Shown here: positions 1 through 9,197 of the stretch, one piece after another
How the letters are laid out: each line of letters opens with the position of its first letter
How positions within the stretch are numbered: position 1 is the stretch's first letter
Assembly: GCF_039522525.1 (NCBI RefSeq)
Contig: NZ_BAAADO010000002.1
Location: 372,001-436,000, forward strand
Reading direction: 5' to 3'
Length of the DNA stretch: 64,000 nucleotides
Source of the DNA: Salinibacillus aidingensis
GTDB lineage: Bacteria; Bacillota; Bacilli; Bacillales; Alkalibacillaceae
Position numbers and translations under genes: made by a program
The notes under the pieces: generated by a model
What the model saw: the letters and a program-made list of their open reading frames with translations, nothing else
Database searches by the model: none
What the model was told of the DNA's origin: nothing

Positions 1-834
1 TTCCGCGGCCACCCCAATTGAATGGAAAAGGTCCCAAAAGAGGCGAATGATAATCATAAACCCCGCTGCCTTGGAAATGACACTTAAAAACGCACTGACA
101 GGAGTGGCGGCACCCTGATATACATCTGGGGTCCACATATGAAAAGGAACGGTGGAAATTTTAAAGCCGAGTCCAATAAACAGAATGATAAAACCTATGA
201 GGGCAACCGGCTCCCCGCTTCCGAGTGAACCGGACATTTCCCGGGAAATATCGACAAGTTTGGTTGATCCTGATACTCCGTAGACGTAGCTCATGCCGAA
301 AAGCGTAAAAGCTGTCGCAATTCCTCCATTTATCACATATTTCAGCGCTCCTTCATTGGAGTGAGCATGCTGTTTCCGCAGCCCGACCATAATGTAGGAG
401 GATAAGGACAGCAGCTCAAGTCCTACAAAAAGAGTGATCAGGTCGGCACTGGAAGCCATCATCATGGTTCCCAGTAATCCCGCCAAAAGTAAGTAGACAT
501 ATTCGCCTCTGTCTTCAATTTCCTGATGAGCGGTTCTTGATAGAATCATGAGGAAAATCAGAAAACTGCCCAGCAGCAGGATGAATTTAAAGTAAAAGGA
601 AAACGAATCAAAGATATACGTATCATAGAGAATCGACACATCCTGATGCCCAGCCTGAAACCCTAAGAAGAGGATCGAAATTCCAATACTGATGATGGCA
701 AGCCAAGGCAAATGCCCCTTCCACTGTTTTTTTCCAAACAAATCAATCAGGGACAGCAGAATTCCCGCAATTAAAATGGTAAACTCTGGTGCCATCATTC
801 CCCATTCAAAGCTTCGTAATGTTTGTAAATCCAT
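1..834 (-). CDS. nuoN: NADH-quinone oxidoreductase subunit N (partial, C-terminus beyond window)
   Basis: This is the membrane antiporter-like subunit N of respiratory complex I, a proton-pumping module in the cytoplasmic membrane. I read 278 codons from the ATG at 834 to the window edge without a stop. The N-terminus begins MDLQTLRSFEWGMMAPEF, then come hydrophobic helices and the conserved proton_antipo_M-type stretch around FKISTVPFHMWTPDVYQGA. It starts 3 bp after the nuoM stop, so it is the last gene of the nuo operon seen here. The 3' end is missing only because the window ends. Confidence 0.93.
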   Translation of the reverse strand, partial: MDLQTLRSFEWGMMAPEFTILIAGILLSLIDLFGKKQWKGHLPWLAIISIGISILFLGFQAGHQDVSILYDTYIFDSFSFYFKFILLLGSFLIFLMILSRTAHQEIEDRGEYVYLLLAGLLGTMMMASSADLITLFVGLELLSLSSYIMVGLRKQHAHSNEGALKYVINGGIATAFTLFGMSYVYGVSGSTKLVDISREMSGSLGSGEPVALIGFIILFIGLGFKISTVPFHMWTPDVYQGAATPVSAFLSVISKAAGFMIIIRLFWDLFHSIGVAAE

Positions 835-837
835 GAC

Positions 838-2313
838 TTATCCCCCTATCCCCATAAGTATGGTTTCAAGTGTCTGCTGGATGGTCAGTGCAATCGAGTT
901 CGGAAATACGCCGATACCAATGATACACAGAAGCAAAGTCGCTGCTGAGAGCCCTTCATCCATGTTTAAGTCTTTAAGATTTCCAAAGGTATTTCGATAG
1001 CTTCCGAATGTCATATTTAATATGGCTCTAAGGAAATAGACCACGGTCATGATTAATCCGAGTGTTCCTATTACTCCAACTACAGGCATCGTTTCAAAGA
1101 TTCCGATAAAAACGGTAAATTCACTGACAAAGCCGCTCATTCCAGGCAGTCCAAAGCCTGCTAACGCGGCTGCCAGGAAAAATCCTGCGAGCAGCGGGGT
1201 TAATCGGGCAAGGCCGCTCAGTCGTTCCAAACGGGTCGTCTGCGTTCGCACGAGCAAAATCCCTACAAGCAGGAAAAATAATGCAGAAATTAACCCATGC
1301 GATACGGCCTGGAAAATCGCTCCCTGAATTCCCGCCTCATTAAGGGCAGCCACCCCGAGGAGAATCAGGCCCATATGGGAAATACTCGAATACGCAAGCA
1401 CCGCCCGTAACTCATCCTGCACAAAGGCCAGAAAAGCTCCGTACAATAGATTTATTAATCCCAGAATGGCGATCACCGGAGCCAGTTTTCCAAAAGCTTC
1501 CGGAAAGAACGCTACCCCGAATTTAATCAGTCCATAAGCTCCGATTTTTAACAATACCCCTGCATGAATCATCACCAGAGCCGGCGGTGCGTGGACATGG
1601 ACCTTAACCATCCAGGAATGAAGCGGGAAAATGGGCAGTTTGACACCAAAAGCAAGCAATAACGTGATAGCAATCCCCAGCTGAAGACCTTCCTGTTCCC
1701 CGCGGCTGAAGTATTCCGCTACGACTGAAAAATTCGTGTTTCCAGCATTCACAAATATAACGGCTATCGCCAGCAGAAGCAGCATGGATCCCAAACCGTT
1801 ATAAATGATATAGCGAAAGGCTGCTTCCTCCCGATCCGTGCCGCCCCATTTGCCGATTAAAAAAAACATCGGAATAAGGGTAATTTCGAAAAATACGAAG
1901 AAAAGGATCAGGTTATCAGCGGAAAACACTCCGAGAATTCCCATTTCCAGAATAAACATGAGGATAAAAAAACATTTTACGTCTTTGTCAATCAGCCACC
2001 GTGCTGATAGGATAGCAAGTAACGAAACCACCGTGGTCAGCAAAATCAATACCACACTAAACCCGTCTGCTGCCAGTTCATAATTCAGGATTAACGTCCG
2101 CTCAACCACCTGAAAAGTTATCCATGAAACCTGCTCTGTCAGGCTATTTCCGGCCTGAAACTGAACAAATACCAGTATGGAAAGGAGGAGAGGAACAAAG
2201 CTTGCCATTAATGCCAATACGTGAGTGCGTTGCTGATCAACCGAATTTCTCGTAAACAGAAAAGCCAGAATCCCAATGACAGGGGAAAATACAAGCAAGG
2301 TAAGGATACCCAT
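838..2313 (-). CDS. nuoM: NADH-quinone oxidoreductase subunit M
   Basis: Complex I membrane subunit, a Mrp-antiporter homologue that carries one of the proton channels. The product has 491 residues with about 14 hydrophobic segments. The conserved loops are GKWGGTDREEAAFRYI and LPIFPLHSWMVKVHVHAP, and ISHMGLILLG is also present; family length is near 500. The ATG at 2313 follows an AAGGGGG ribosome site that lies in the last codons of nuoL, so translation is probably coupled. It sits between nuoL and nuoN in the usual order. Confidence 0.96.
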   Translation of the reverse strand: MGILTLLVFSPVIGILAFLFTRNSVDQQRTHVLALMASFVPLLLSILVFVQFQAGNSLTEQVSWITFQVVERTLILNYELAADGFSVVLILLTTVVSLLAILSARWLIDKDVKCFFILMFILEMGILGVFSADNLILFFVFFEITLIPMFFLIGKWGGTDREEAAFRYIIYNGLGSMLLLLAIAVIFVNAGNTNFSVVAEYFSRGEQEGLQLGIAITLLLAFGVKLPIFPLHSWMVKVHVHAPPALVMIHAGVLLKIGAYGLIKFGVAFFPEAFGKLAPVIAILGLINLLYGAFLAFVQDELRAVLAYSSISHMGLILLGVAALNEAGIQGAIFQAVSHGLISALFFLLVGILLVRTQTTRLERLSGLARLTPLLAGFFLAAALAGFGLPGMSGFVSEFTVFIGIFETMPVVGVIGTLGLIMTVVYFLRAILNMTFGSYRNTFGNLKDLNMDEGLSAATLLLCIIGIGVFPNSIALTIQQTLETILMGIGG

Positions 2314-2316
2314 CTC

Positions 2317-4179
2317 TTAAAATCCCCCTTTCATCATGTATACAGCCACAAAAACAACCATTCCCAAAAAAGCAACCGCTGTGTAAGTCTGTGTCTGTCC
2401 TGTTTGTGATTTAGAACCTGATTTACTTAACGTAGTCACCAGTTCCCGGAAAAAGGAAACCAGGAACCCAACTCCATATCGTTCAACGTAAACGAACATC
2501 CGGCCAAGCCATCCTGCACCCTTAACAAAGGAGGCGTCATAAAATTCATCAATGTAGTATTTGCGGGTCAATAAGTTGTACGTTCCCGCCATGGATGACT
2601 TCCATGCTTCCTGATTCATCTGTTTCTTTATATAAATCATGTAAGCGAGCAGGATTCCTCCCAACGATACCAGGGTAGCTGCAACCATAACCCATACGGA
2701 ACTTCTATGATGGGTTTCAGCTAAAGCAGGGCTTTCCCGCAACAACCAGTCTCCCAGAAAGGAACCGAACCAGCTTGTATTGAAAAAACCTGAAGCCACC
2801 GCGAAAACAGTCAGAATCACCATCGGAAGTTTCATCATAAATGGGATGGGGCGCACCTGATCGATTGGCTCCCTGCTTTCCCCATGAAATACGAGAAAAT
2901 ATAAACGGAACATATATAGAGACGTTAAGAATGCCGCAATCAGTGCAATTACCCACAGCCCGTACTGTCCATCCGCCCAGACTGCCGATAAAATTTCCTC
3001 TTTGCTGAAAAATCCGGAGAAAAGCGGGAAGCCGCTTATGGCCAGAGCACCAATCGCAAAGGTGATACTCGTGAGCTTTAAGCGATGATGAAGACCTCCC
3101 ATTCTTTTAATGTTTTGGGTATGAACCGCATGAATCACCGCGCCTGCAGCCAGGAATAACAACGCTTTAAAGAAGGCATGAGTAAATAAATGGAATACAC
3201 CTGCTGTATAGCCTAACGTCCCCATCGCCAGCATCATAAAGCCAAGCTGGGAAATGGTTGAATAGGCCAGCACCTGCTTTATATCATTCTGAACAAGTCC
3301 GATTGTCGCCGCATAAATCGCTGTAAATCCTCCGACGACGGCCACTACGATCAGAGCGGTTGTACTGGCCATATAAAGAGGATACATCACAGCAACAAGA
3401 TAAACCCCTGCGGCGACCATGGTTGCTGCGTGAATCAATGCGGAAACCGGCGTTGGCCCCTCCATCGCATCGGGAAGCCAGGTATGCAACGGAAACTGAC
3501 CTGATTTTCCAATCGCACCGATAAAAATAAGAATTCCAATCAGGGTAAGCATTCCCCCATCCACCTGACCACCAGAAATCGCGGTAAATATAGCTTCAAA
3601 CTGGAGACTTCCCGTTTGCCAGAAAATCAGGATGAGTCCGATTAACAGTCCCATATCCCCGATGCGAGTCATAATAAAAGCCTTTTTAGCCGCCTGCTTA
3701 GCCCTGTTTTTATAGAAATAAAAGCCGATTAACAGAAAGGAACCGAGCCCGACAAGCTCCCAAAACATGTAAAACTGCAGTAAGTTTGGAGATAAAACAA
3801 GTCCGAGCATGGCAGCGGTAAAAAGACTTAAATAGGCGAAAAAGGTCGTCAGCCGCTTATCGTTTTCCATATAACCTATCGAATAAATATGTATACACAA
3901 ACTGATAAAAGCAACTAAAATCAGCATGAGGCCGTTTAAAGGGTTAAGCAGTGTTCCAAATGAAATCTGAGTGGAACCAATCACAAGCCATGTCCACTCC
4001 TGAAGAGCTGTTCCTGTATCCAGCAGCTGAATGAACACAAGAGCAGCTAAAAGAAAGGCCAAAACGGATGACAGTACAGCGATGTAGCCACCTATGTTTT
4101 TCATCTTGTCCCTGAAAACGATGAGCAGAATAAACGTAAGCAAAGGTATTATTGGGATCAGCCATGTGAATTCGATCAT
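2317..4179 (-). CDS. nuoL: NADH-quinone oxidoreductase subunit L
   Basis: Largest membrane subunit of complex I, carrying the distal proton channel and the long lateral helix. It has 620 residues when started at the ATG at 4179 (MIEFTWLIPIIPLL). I prefer this start because GGAAGGG lies 9 nt upstream; an in-frame upstream ATG at 4236 falls inside a dispersed repeat and has no ribosome site. The signature GKSGQFPLHTWLPDAMEGPT is intact, and the C-terminal part has the charged linker and a final helix. An intergenic repeat separates it from nuoK. Confidence 0.95.
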   Translation of the reverse strand: MIEFTWLIPIIPLLTFILLIVFRDKMKNIGGYIAVLSSVLAFLLAALVFIQLLDTGTALQEWTWLVIGSTQISFGTLLNPLNGLMLILVAFISLCIHIYSIGYMENDKRLTTFFAYLSLFTAAMLGLVLSPNLLQFYMFWELVGLGSFLLIGFYFYKNRAKQAAKKAFIMTRIGDMGLLIGLILIFWQTGSLQFEAIFTAISGGQVDGGMLTLIGILIFIGAIGKSGQFPLHTWLPDAMEGPTPVSALIHAATMVAAGVYLVAVMYPLYMASTTALIVVAVVGGFTAIYAATIGLVQNDIKQVLAYSTISQLGFMMLAMGTLGYTAGVFHLFTHAFFKALLFLAAGAVIHAVHTQNIKRMGGLHHRLKLTSITFAIGALAISGFPLFSGFFSKEEILSAVWADGQYGLWVIALIAAFLTSLYMFRLYFLVFHGESREPIDQVRPIPFMMKLPMVILTVFAVASGFFNTSWFGSFLGDWLLRESPALAETHHRSSVWVMVAATLVSLGGILLAYMIYIKKQMNQEAWKSSMAGTYNLLTRKYYIDEFYDASFVKGAGWLGRMFVYVERYGVGFLVSFFRELVTTLSKSGSKSQTGQTQTYTAVAFLGMVVFVAVYMMKGGF

Positions 4180-4200
4180 TTCTAAAATCCCTTCCTTCTG

Positions 4201-4356
4201 GATAAAGTGAAACTTCCACTGTGGGGGGTTCTCCATCCCCCATTGATGGTTAGCTGAACTTATCAGAATTCATTGACCGTTTATCCCCCACTTTGTCTTA
4301 CTGATTTACCCTCAACTTGAACTGGGGGTAGGTCAGTTCATGCGTGATAAAGAATT
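4201..4356. repeat. Dispersed hairpin repeat, family A copy 1 (uninterrupted)
   Basis: This 156-bp intergenic element begins GATAAAGTGAAACTTCC and ends TGCGTGATAAAGAATT. A second copy is at 23779-24060 and a degraded one at 63016. It contains a hairpin around GTGGGGGG/CCCCCAT and a longer stem in which GTCAATGAATT-side bases pair across CCCCCACTTT/ACTGGGGGTAGGTCA. It lies between nuoK and nuoL and is therefore transcribed with the operon. No coding potential is seen. Confidence 0.8.
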
Positions 4357-4370
4357 CCTTAACCTGTCTG

Positions 4371-4685
4371 TCAGCCTTTCAAATCATTTCCGTCATCGAT
4401 GTTGACACTATGTTTTCTGCGGTACCATGCAATTAAAATAGCCATGCCGACAGCAACCTCAGCGGCGGCAATCGTAATGGAAAACAATGAGAAAACCTGA
4501 CCCGTAATATCCGGATGGGCCCCGTACTTACTAAAAGCGACCAGGTTTACGTTTACAGCGTTCAGCATGAGCTCAATACAAATAAGAACAATAATCGTAT
4601 TCCGTTTCGTTAATGCGCCAAACAGACCGATACAGAATAAAATCAGGGCAAGAATAAGAAAGGGCTGCAAAGGGATTGAACTCAT
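4371..4685 (-). CDS. nuoK: NADH-quinone oxidoreductase subunit K
   Basis: Small membrane subunit of complex I (104 residues, three transmembrane helices). It has the typical middle section TKRNTIIVLICIELMLNAVN with the conserved membrane glutamate, and a second conserved acidic residue in AAAEVAVGMAIL. The ATG overlaps the nuoJ stop (ATGA), implying translational coupling. Downstream, a family A repeat separates it from nuoL. Confidence 0.96.
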   Translation of the reverse strand: MSSIPLQPFLILALILFCIGLFGALTKRNTIIVLICIELMLNAVNVNLVAFSKYGAHPDITGQVFSLFSITIAAAEVAVGMAILIAWYRRKHSVNIDDGNDLKG

Positions 4686-5188
4686 TGGTCTTCCCCCTCT
4701 CTTCTTCGTGTCAATACGACGGCACCCATGAGAGCAACCAGCAGAACGATGGAAACCAGTTCAAACGGAATGACGTAATGGCTGAAAATACTTTCCCCGA
4801 CTTTCCGGGTGTTGTCTGCATGCAGCGTCTCTGCCCCCGGTCCAAAATAAAGATTACGGATGCCCGCATATACAGTGAAGAAAAAGATGATTACCCCAAG
4901 ACCGGCTAATGCTGCCCTGATTCGGCTGGAGACTCTATCCTCCTCTGCCTTGTGATCGGTCAGCATAATGCCAAACGTCAATAAAATCGTAATTGCACCT
5001 GAGTAAATGAGGATTTGCACTACAGCAACAAACTCAGCAGACAGCAAAACGTAAATACCTGCCAGACTGACAAAGGTAAGAACAACAGATAACAGCATAT
5101 GCACGACCTTCTTCAGGTTAATCATGAGGATCCCACCAAGGATGGCTGTACCTGAAAGGATTAAAAAGGCGAGAAATTCCCCATTCAT
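4682..5188 (-). CDS. nuoJ: NADH-quinone oxidoreductase subunit J
   Basis: Membrane subunit of complex I, 168 residues with five hydrophobic helices. The conserved VQILIYSGAITILLTFGIML stretch marks the family. I chose the ATG at 5188, which has GGAGGAG about 8 nt upstream; a TTG two codons earlier is too close to that site. The gene begins just after the nuoI stop and ends in a 4-bp overlap with nuoK. Confidence 0.95.
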   Translation of the reverse strand: MNGEFLAFLILSGTAILGGILMINLKKVVHMLLSVVLTFVSLAGIYVLLSAEFVAVVQILIYSGAITILLTFGIMLTDHKAEEDRVSSRIRAALAGLGVIIFFFTVYAGIRNLYFGPGAETLHADNTRKVGESIFSHYVIPFELVSIVLLVALMGAVVLTRRREGEDQ

Positions 5189-5190
5189 GG

Positions 5191-5604
5191 TCAATTCTCC
5201 TCCCGAATATTTGTATCATTTTCATCCAGCCATTGAAGGTCCTTGAAGTGTTCATCTCTTGAGTAATCCGCCAGTTCAAAATTATTGGTCATCACAATCG
5301 CCTCAGTCGGACAGACCTCTGTACAAAGATCACACAGGATACAAATTTCAAAATTAATATCATACGTTTCAATAATTTTTCCTTTGCGATCCGGGTCCGG
5401 ATGCTTTTTCCCAGTCAGCTGAATGCAGTCAGTCGGACAGATGTTCACACACTGGTTACAGACAATGCATTTTTCCGGATAGAACTTCTGAATCCCCCGA
5501 AATCGATCAGGCATGGGGATCGGTTCATCCGGATAGGAGTAGCTCAAATTTTCTTTGGACATATGACGAATCGTATGAGCTAAGCCTTTTGCTAAACCTT
5601 TCAT
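5191..5604 (-). CDS. nuoI: NADH-quinone oxidoreductase subunit I (2x[4Fe-4S])
   Basis: Peripheral-arm ferredoxin-like subunit that passes electrons through two [4Fe-4S] clusters (N6a/N6b) toward NuoB. Both cluster motifs are complete: CIVCNQCVNICPTDC and CILCDLCTEVCPTEA. The start at 5604 (MKGLAKGLAHTIRHM) is set by AAAGGTGGTGG just upstream; an in-frame start at 5646 would place that site inside the gene. The 137-residue length is typical for Bacilli. The 220 bp between it and nuoH hold a dispersed repeat. Confidence 0.95.
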   Translation of the reverse strand: MKGLAKGLAHTIRHMSKENLSYSYPDEPIPMPDRFRGIQKFYPEKCIVCNQCVNICPTDCIQLTGKKHPDPDRKGKIIETYDINFEICILCDLCTEVCPTEAIVMTNNFELADYSRDEHFKDLQWLDENDTNIREEN

Positions 5605-5668
5605 GATTCCACCACCTTTAAAAATGTTAAGGATGTTTTTGCACATACCTTATGATACTCTAGCTTAC

Positions 5669-5780
5669 CGCAGTTGAAATACACTTCGCTTTCCGCGGGT
5701 GAGCGGTGAGCCTCCTCGCTGCGCTGCGGGGGCTCACCTGTCTCACTCTTCCCGCAGGAGTCTACGTGTATTTCAACTGC
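5669..5780. repeat. Dispersed inverted-end repeat, family B copy 1
   Basis: A 112-bp GC-rich element whose ends are inverted: GCAGTTGAAATACAC on the left and GTGTATTTCAACTGC on the right. Copies are at 36365-36469 and 49987-50096. This copy has a tandem GGTGAGC that copy 2 lacks. It sits between nuoI and nuoH, inside the complex I operon, so it must be tolerated in the transcript. Read on minus, it is homologous to the longer family D elements (32900 and 57314). No ORF or transposase is present; it is likely a MITE-type non-autonomous element (inference). Confidence 0.85.
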
Positions 5781-5824
5781 TTGTATAGATGTAACCATTG
5801 AGTTCAGTTAAATATTAAACACTT

Positions 5825-6832
5825 TTAAAAGAATAATTCTTTTAAGATAGCAGATAGGAATATATTGGCCATGGCTGCGGGCAATAGTATCTTCCAGCCG
5901 AATTCCATGAGCTGATCAGCACGCAGGCGGGGCCAGGTTGCGCGGATCCACATAAATACGTACACAACGATGCTGAACTTAATGCCGAACCAGATAAAGT
6001 CGGGGATAAAACCAAGTCCCGGGATGGGATTCCAACCTCCGAGAAATAACACGGTTATCAGCGCTGACATCGCAAATAAGTAGACATATTCGGAGAGCAT
6101 GAAAAACGCAAAACGAAAGCCCGAATACTCCACATGATAGCCGGCAATTAATTCAGATTCCGCCTCGGGTAAATCAAATGGAATGCGGTTAAGCTCAGCC
6201 GTTGCAGAAATAAAAAAGATGATAAATCCGATTGGCTGTAACAGGATATAAGGAACATATTGCTGCTGCTCAACGATTTCAACCAGATTGAGACTGCCAG
6301 CAAACAGAACCACTCCGATAAGGGACATCAGAAGCGGGATCTCATAGGAAATCATTTGAGCGGCTGAGCGCATACCTCCCATTAAGGCATACTTGTTATT
6401 AGAGGCCCAGCCTGCTGTCAGCATTCCCAAAGTTGATATTCCGGATATGGCAATAAAATAAAGAAGACCTACCCCAAAATCGGCGAAGAGAATCGATTCG
6501 GTAAAAGGGATGGCTGCTAGAACCATAAACGAAGGAACAAAGGCTATCACCGGGGCCAACCAGAAGAGTGCCCGGTCTGCCTGTTTCGGCCGTGTATCCT
6601 CTTTAATTAAAAGCTTCAAAACGTCAGCTACAGTTTGCAGGAGTCCGAACCTTCCCCCTGTACGATTGGGGCCATAGCGCAGCTGCATATAGCCAAGCAC
6701 TTTTCTTTCAGCTAAAATGGCATAGGTGACAAAGCCCAGGACAATGGACAATAAAGGCATAGTGATGAGGATAAAAGTAAATAGATTCGAGCTTGCCGGT
6801 TCGCTTGCCAGTAATTCATTCATCCATTTCAT
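5825..6832 (-). CDS. nuoH: NADH-quinone oxidoreductase subunit H
   Basis: Membrane subunit of complex I at the junction with the peripheral arm, forming much of the quinone pocket. The product has 335 residues with eight or so helices. It has the conserved AERKVLGYMQLRYGPNRTG loop, GWASNNKYALMGGMRSAAQ, and the acidic FDLPEAESELIAGYHVEYSG region. GGAGGTGG precedes the ATG, which overlaps the nuoD stop by one base. Confidence 0.96.
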   Translation of the reverse strand: MKWMNELLASEPASSNLFTFILITMPLLSIVLGFVTYAILAERKVLGYMQLRYGPNRTGGRFGLLQTVADVLKLLIKEDTRPKQADRALFWLAPVIAFVPSFMVLAAIPFTESILFADFGVGLLYFIAISGISTLGMLTAGWASNNKYALMGGMRSAAQMISYEIPLLMSLIGVVLFAGSLNLVEIVEQQQYVPYILLQPIGFIIFFISATAELNRIPFDLPEAESELIAGYHVEYSGFRFAFFMLSEYVYLFAMSALITVLFLGGWNPIPGLGFIPDFIWFGIKFSIVVYVFMWIRATWPRLRADQLMEFGWKILLPAAMANIFLSAILKELFF

Positions 6833-7932
6833 CAGCCATCCACCTCCCCCAGCACAATATCAACGCCACCCAAAATAGCGATTAAATTGGCCATATTTTC
6901 TCCTTCCAGCAATTTGGGCAGGATCTGCAGATTGTAAAAGGAAGGCCTGCGAAACTTCAGCCGGTAAGGTGTTTTCTTCCCATCACTCGCAATATAGCAG
7001 CCGATCTCCCCCCGCGGAGATTCAATACGAACATAGACTTCACCCTTGGGCGGCTTAATAATCCGTGGGACTTTCCCCATTGTTTTCCCACCTTCAGGGA
7101 ACTGATCAACCGCCTGCTCTAAGATTTTCAGGGATTCCTCCATTTCAGACATACGGCATAAGTAGCGGGACCAGGCATCCCCTGTTTCACCCACAGGGAC
7201 ATGAAAGTCAAACCGGTCATAAATCGAATAAGGCTGCTCTTTTCGCAGATCGTAAGGAATCCCTGTACAGCGGAGATTTGCTCCGCTTAAGGAATATTGA
7301 ATAGCTTCCTCCTGTGTATACTGGCCCACTCCTTTAACACGGTTCAGAAAGATTTCATTGCCTGTAACCAGTTCATGATATCCCTTCACCTGTTCTCTCA
7401 TGTAAGGAATAAAATCCCGTACTTTGTCAATCCATCCATCAGGAGCATCCCACTTCACTCCGCCAATCCGCATGTAGTTGAACGTAAGACGAGCTCCACA
7501 AAGTTCGTTTAGTAGATTTATAATCATTTCCCTCTCCCGAAATGCATACAAAAATGGACTTGTTGTTCCAATGTCCATTAAATAGGTGCCATACCATACG
7601 AGGTGGCTGGCGATCCGTCCCAGCTCCATGGCAATGACACGTAAATATTCCGCACGTTCCGGCACTTCCAGATCCATAAGCGTCTCAACTGCATGACAGA
7701 TCACATAGTTATTTGTCATGGCTGACAGGTAATCCATCCGGTCTGTATAGGGAATAATTTGCGTATACTGCAGATCCTCGGCCAGTTTTTCCGTACCTCT
7801 ATGTAAATAACCAATGACAGGTGTAGCTTCCTTAATGATTTCTCCATCCACTTTCACGACCAGGCGAAACACCCCATGGGTACTGGGATGCTGCGGGCCA
7901 ACATTTAACAGCATTTCCTCGGTACGAATCAT
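6832..7932 (-). CDS. nuoD: NADH-quinone oxidoreductase subunit D
   Basis: Peripheral-arm subunit related to the NiFe-hydrogenase large subunit; together with NuoB it lines the quinone reduction site. The product has 366 residues and begins with the family signature MLLNVGPQHPSTHGVFRLV. GYLHRGTEKLAE and the C-terminal ILGGVDIVLGEVDG also fit. It is a stand-alone D rather than a fused CD protein. GGAGGTG lies before the ATG at 7932, 3 bp after the nuoC stop. Confidence 0.96.
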   Translation of the reverse strand: MIRTEEMLLNVGPQHPSTHGVFRLVVKVDGEIIKEATPVIGYLHRGTEKLAEDLQYTQIIPYTDRMDYLSAMTNNYVICHAVETLMDLEVPERAEYLRVIAMELGRIASHLVWYGTYLMDIGTTSPFLYAFREREMIINLLNELCGARLTFNYMRIGGVKWDAPDGWIDKVRDFIPYMREQVKGYHELVTGNEIFLNRVKGVGQYTQEEAIQYSLSGANLRCTGIPYDLRKEQPYSIYDRFDFHVPVGETGDAWSRYLCRMSEMEESLKILEQAVDQFPEGGKTMGKVPRIIKPPKGEVYVRIESPRGEIGCYIASDGKKTPYRLKFRRPSFYNLQILPKLLEGENMANLIAILGGVDIVLGEVDG

Positions 7933-7935
7933 TCG

Positions 7936-8682
7936 CTACACCTCCACATCATACGGTTCATAATCCTTGCGAAGAGGATAGCCCTCCCAGTCCTCCCCGA
8001 GCATAATCCGTTTCAAATCGGGATGATCCTCAAAGGTAATCCCAAGCAAATCGTAGGCCTCATTTTCCGGCCAGTTCGCCCCCTTCCACAGGGGAACCAG
8101 AGATGGAATCACAGGATTGTCCCGGTCAAGCTTTACCTTTAAAGCCACAGACTGTTTTTTTGTCATGGAGTATAAATATACGTAGATTTCCATATGACTT
8201 TCATAATCAATTCCGTGTAAATCTGACAAAAATTGAAACTGGAGTTCTTCATGATCTCTAAGGAGTTTGGCAATGGAAAAGTAGCTCTTTGGGGTCGCTG
8301 TGATGGTAGGAAGTTCTTTGGATGAACGATTGACGAACGCTTCTTCGATGGAATCGTCCCCGAGGCTGTTTTTTATCATTTTTACATAGTGGTCTAATAA
8401 TGGCTGATTAGGTGATGGTTCCTGCTTTTCGGGCGGCTGATCTTTTTTCGTGCGTTTTTTCCGTGGACGTTTCGGTTTTTCAGACTTGGAGGTGGTTTCT
8501 GATGAATCGGCTTTAGGCGGGCGGTCTGAAGATTGGTTGATTTCATCTGATTCTGCAGTGGGTGCATCTTCCTGGTTTGTGGGTGCTTGTTTCTGATTTT
8601 CATGTTCCTTTGGTTTTGCTTCTTCTGATTTTGAACTTATGTCCTCATTTTGTTGTGGTTTGTTTTCATTTTCCTCTGTCAT
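7936..8682 (-). CDS. nuoC: NADH-quinone oxidoreductase subunit C with charged N-terminal extension
   Basis: Peripheral-arm 30-kDa subunit of complex I. The conserved domain occupies about residues 95-248 and contains FLSDLHGIDYE, WPENEAYDLLGITFEDHP and EGYPLRKDYEPY. Residues 1-95 are a low-complexity extension very rich in Glu, Lys, Pro, Ser and Gln (for example KRPRKKRTKKDQPPEK), with no recognisable fold and probably disordered. Similar extensions are known on some Bacillales NuoC proteins. The start at 8682 has GGGTGAC upstream and overlaps nuoB by 4 bp. Confidence 0.92.
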   Translation of the reverse strand: MTEENENKPQQNEDISSKSEEAKPKEHENQKQAPTNQEDAPTAESDEINQSSDRPPKADSSETTSKSEKPKRPRKKRTKKDQPPEKQEPSPNQPLLDHYVKMIKNSLGDDSIEEAFVNRSSKELPTITATPKSYFSIAKLLRDHEELQFQFLSDLHGIDYESHMEIYVYLYSMTKKQSVALKVKLDRDNPVIPSLVPLWKGANWPENEAYDLLGITFEDHPDLKRIMLGEDWEGYPLRKDYEPYDVEV

Positions 8683-9197
8683 GTATTTGTCACCCGCTTT
8701 CCGGTTTTTGCTTCATAGCGGATTTTTTCCTGCAGCTTATTGATCCCGTAAATGAGTGCTGCCGGATTCGGCGGACAGCCAGGAATATAAACATCGACGG
8801 GAACGACCTGGTCGACACCTTTGACGACTGAGTAGGAATAAACATAAGGTCCTCCTGCCGTTGCACAGGATCCCATGGCAATGACCCATTTGGGCTCAGG
8901 CATCTGATCATAGAGTCTGCGAATAATCGGGGCCATTTTTTTCGTTACCGTACCTGAAACAATCATGCAGTCGGAATGTCTGGGTGATGAACGGAATATG
9001 GATCCAAACCGGTCTAAATCATAATGGGAGGCACCGACGCCCATCATCTCAATCGCGCAGCAGGCCAGGCCAAACTGAACTGGCCAGAGCGAGTTGCTTC
9101 GTGCCCAGGATTTAAGCTGCTCAAGCGTCATAAAAAAGACATTCCGTTGCATTTCCTCCCGTTCCTGCACTGAAATATCCTCAAGATTCATTTCCAT
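8679..9197 (-). CDS. nuoB: NADH-quinone oxidoreductase subunit B
   Basis: Peripheral-arm subunit that carries cluster N2, the electron donor to quinone. The four cysteine ligands are visible in GLACCAIEMM, GSCATAGG and IPGCPPNPAA, including the unusual tandem Cys pair. The product has 172 residues. GGGAG lies 7 nt before the ATG, and the gene overlaps nuoA by 10 bp. Confidence 0.96.
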   Translation of the reverse strand: MEMNLEDISVQEREEMQRNVFFMTLEQLKSWARSNSLWPVQFGLACCAIEMMGVGASHYDLDRFGSIFRSSPRHSDCMIVSGTVTKKMAPIIRRLYDQMPEPKWVIAMGSCATAGGPYVYSYSVVKGVDQVVPVDVYIPGCPPNPAALIYGINKLQEKIRYEAKTGKRVTNT

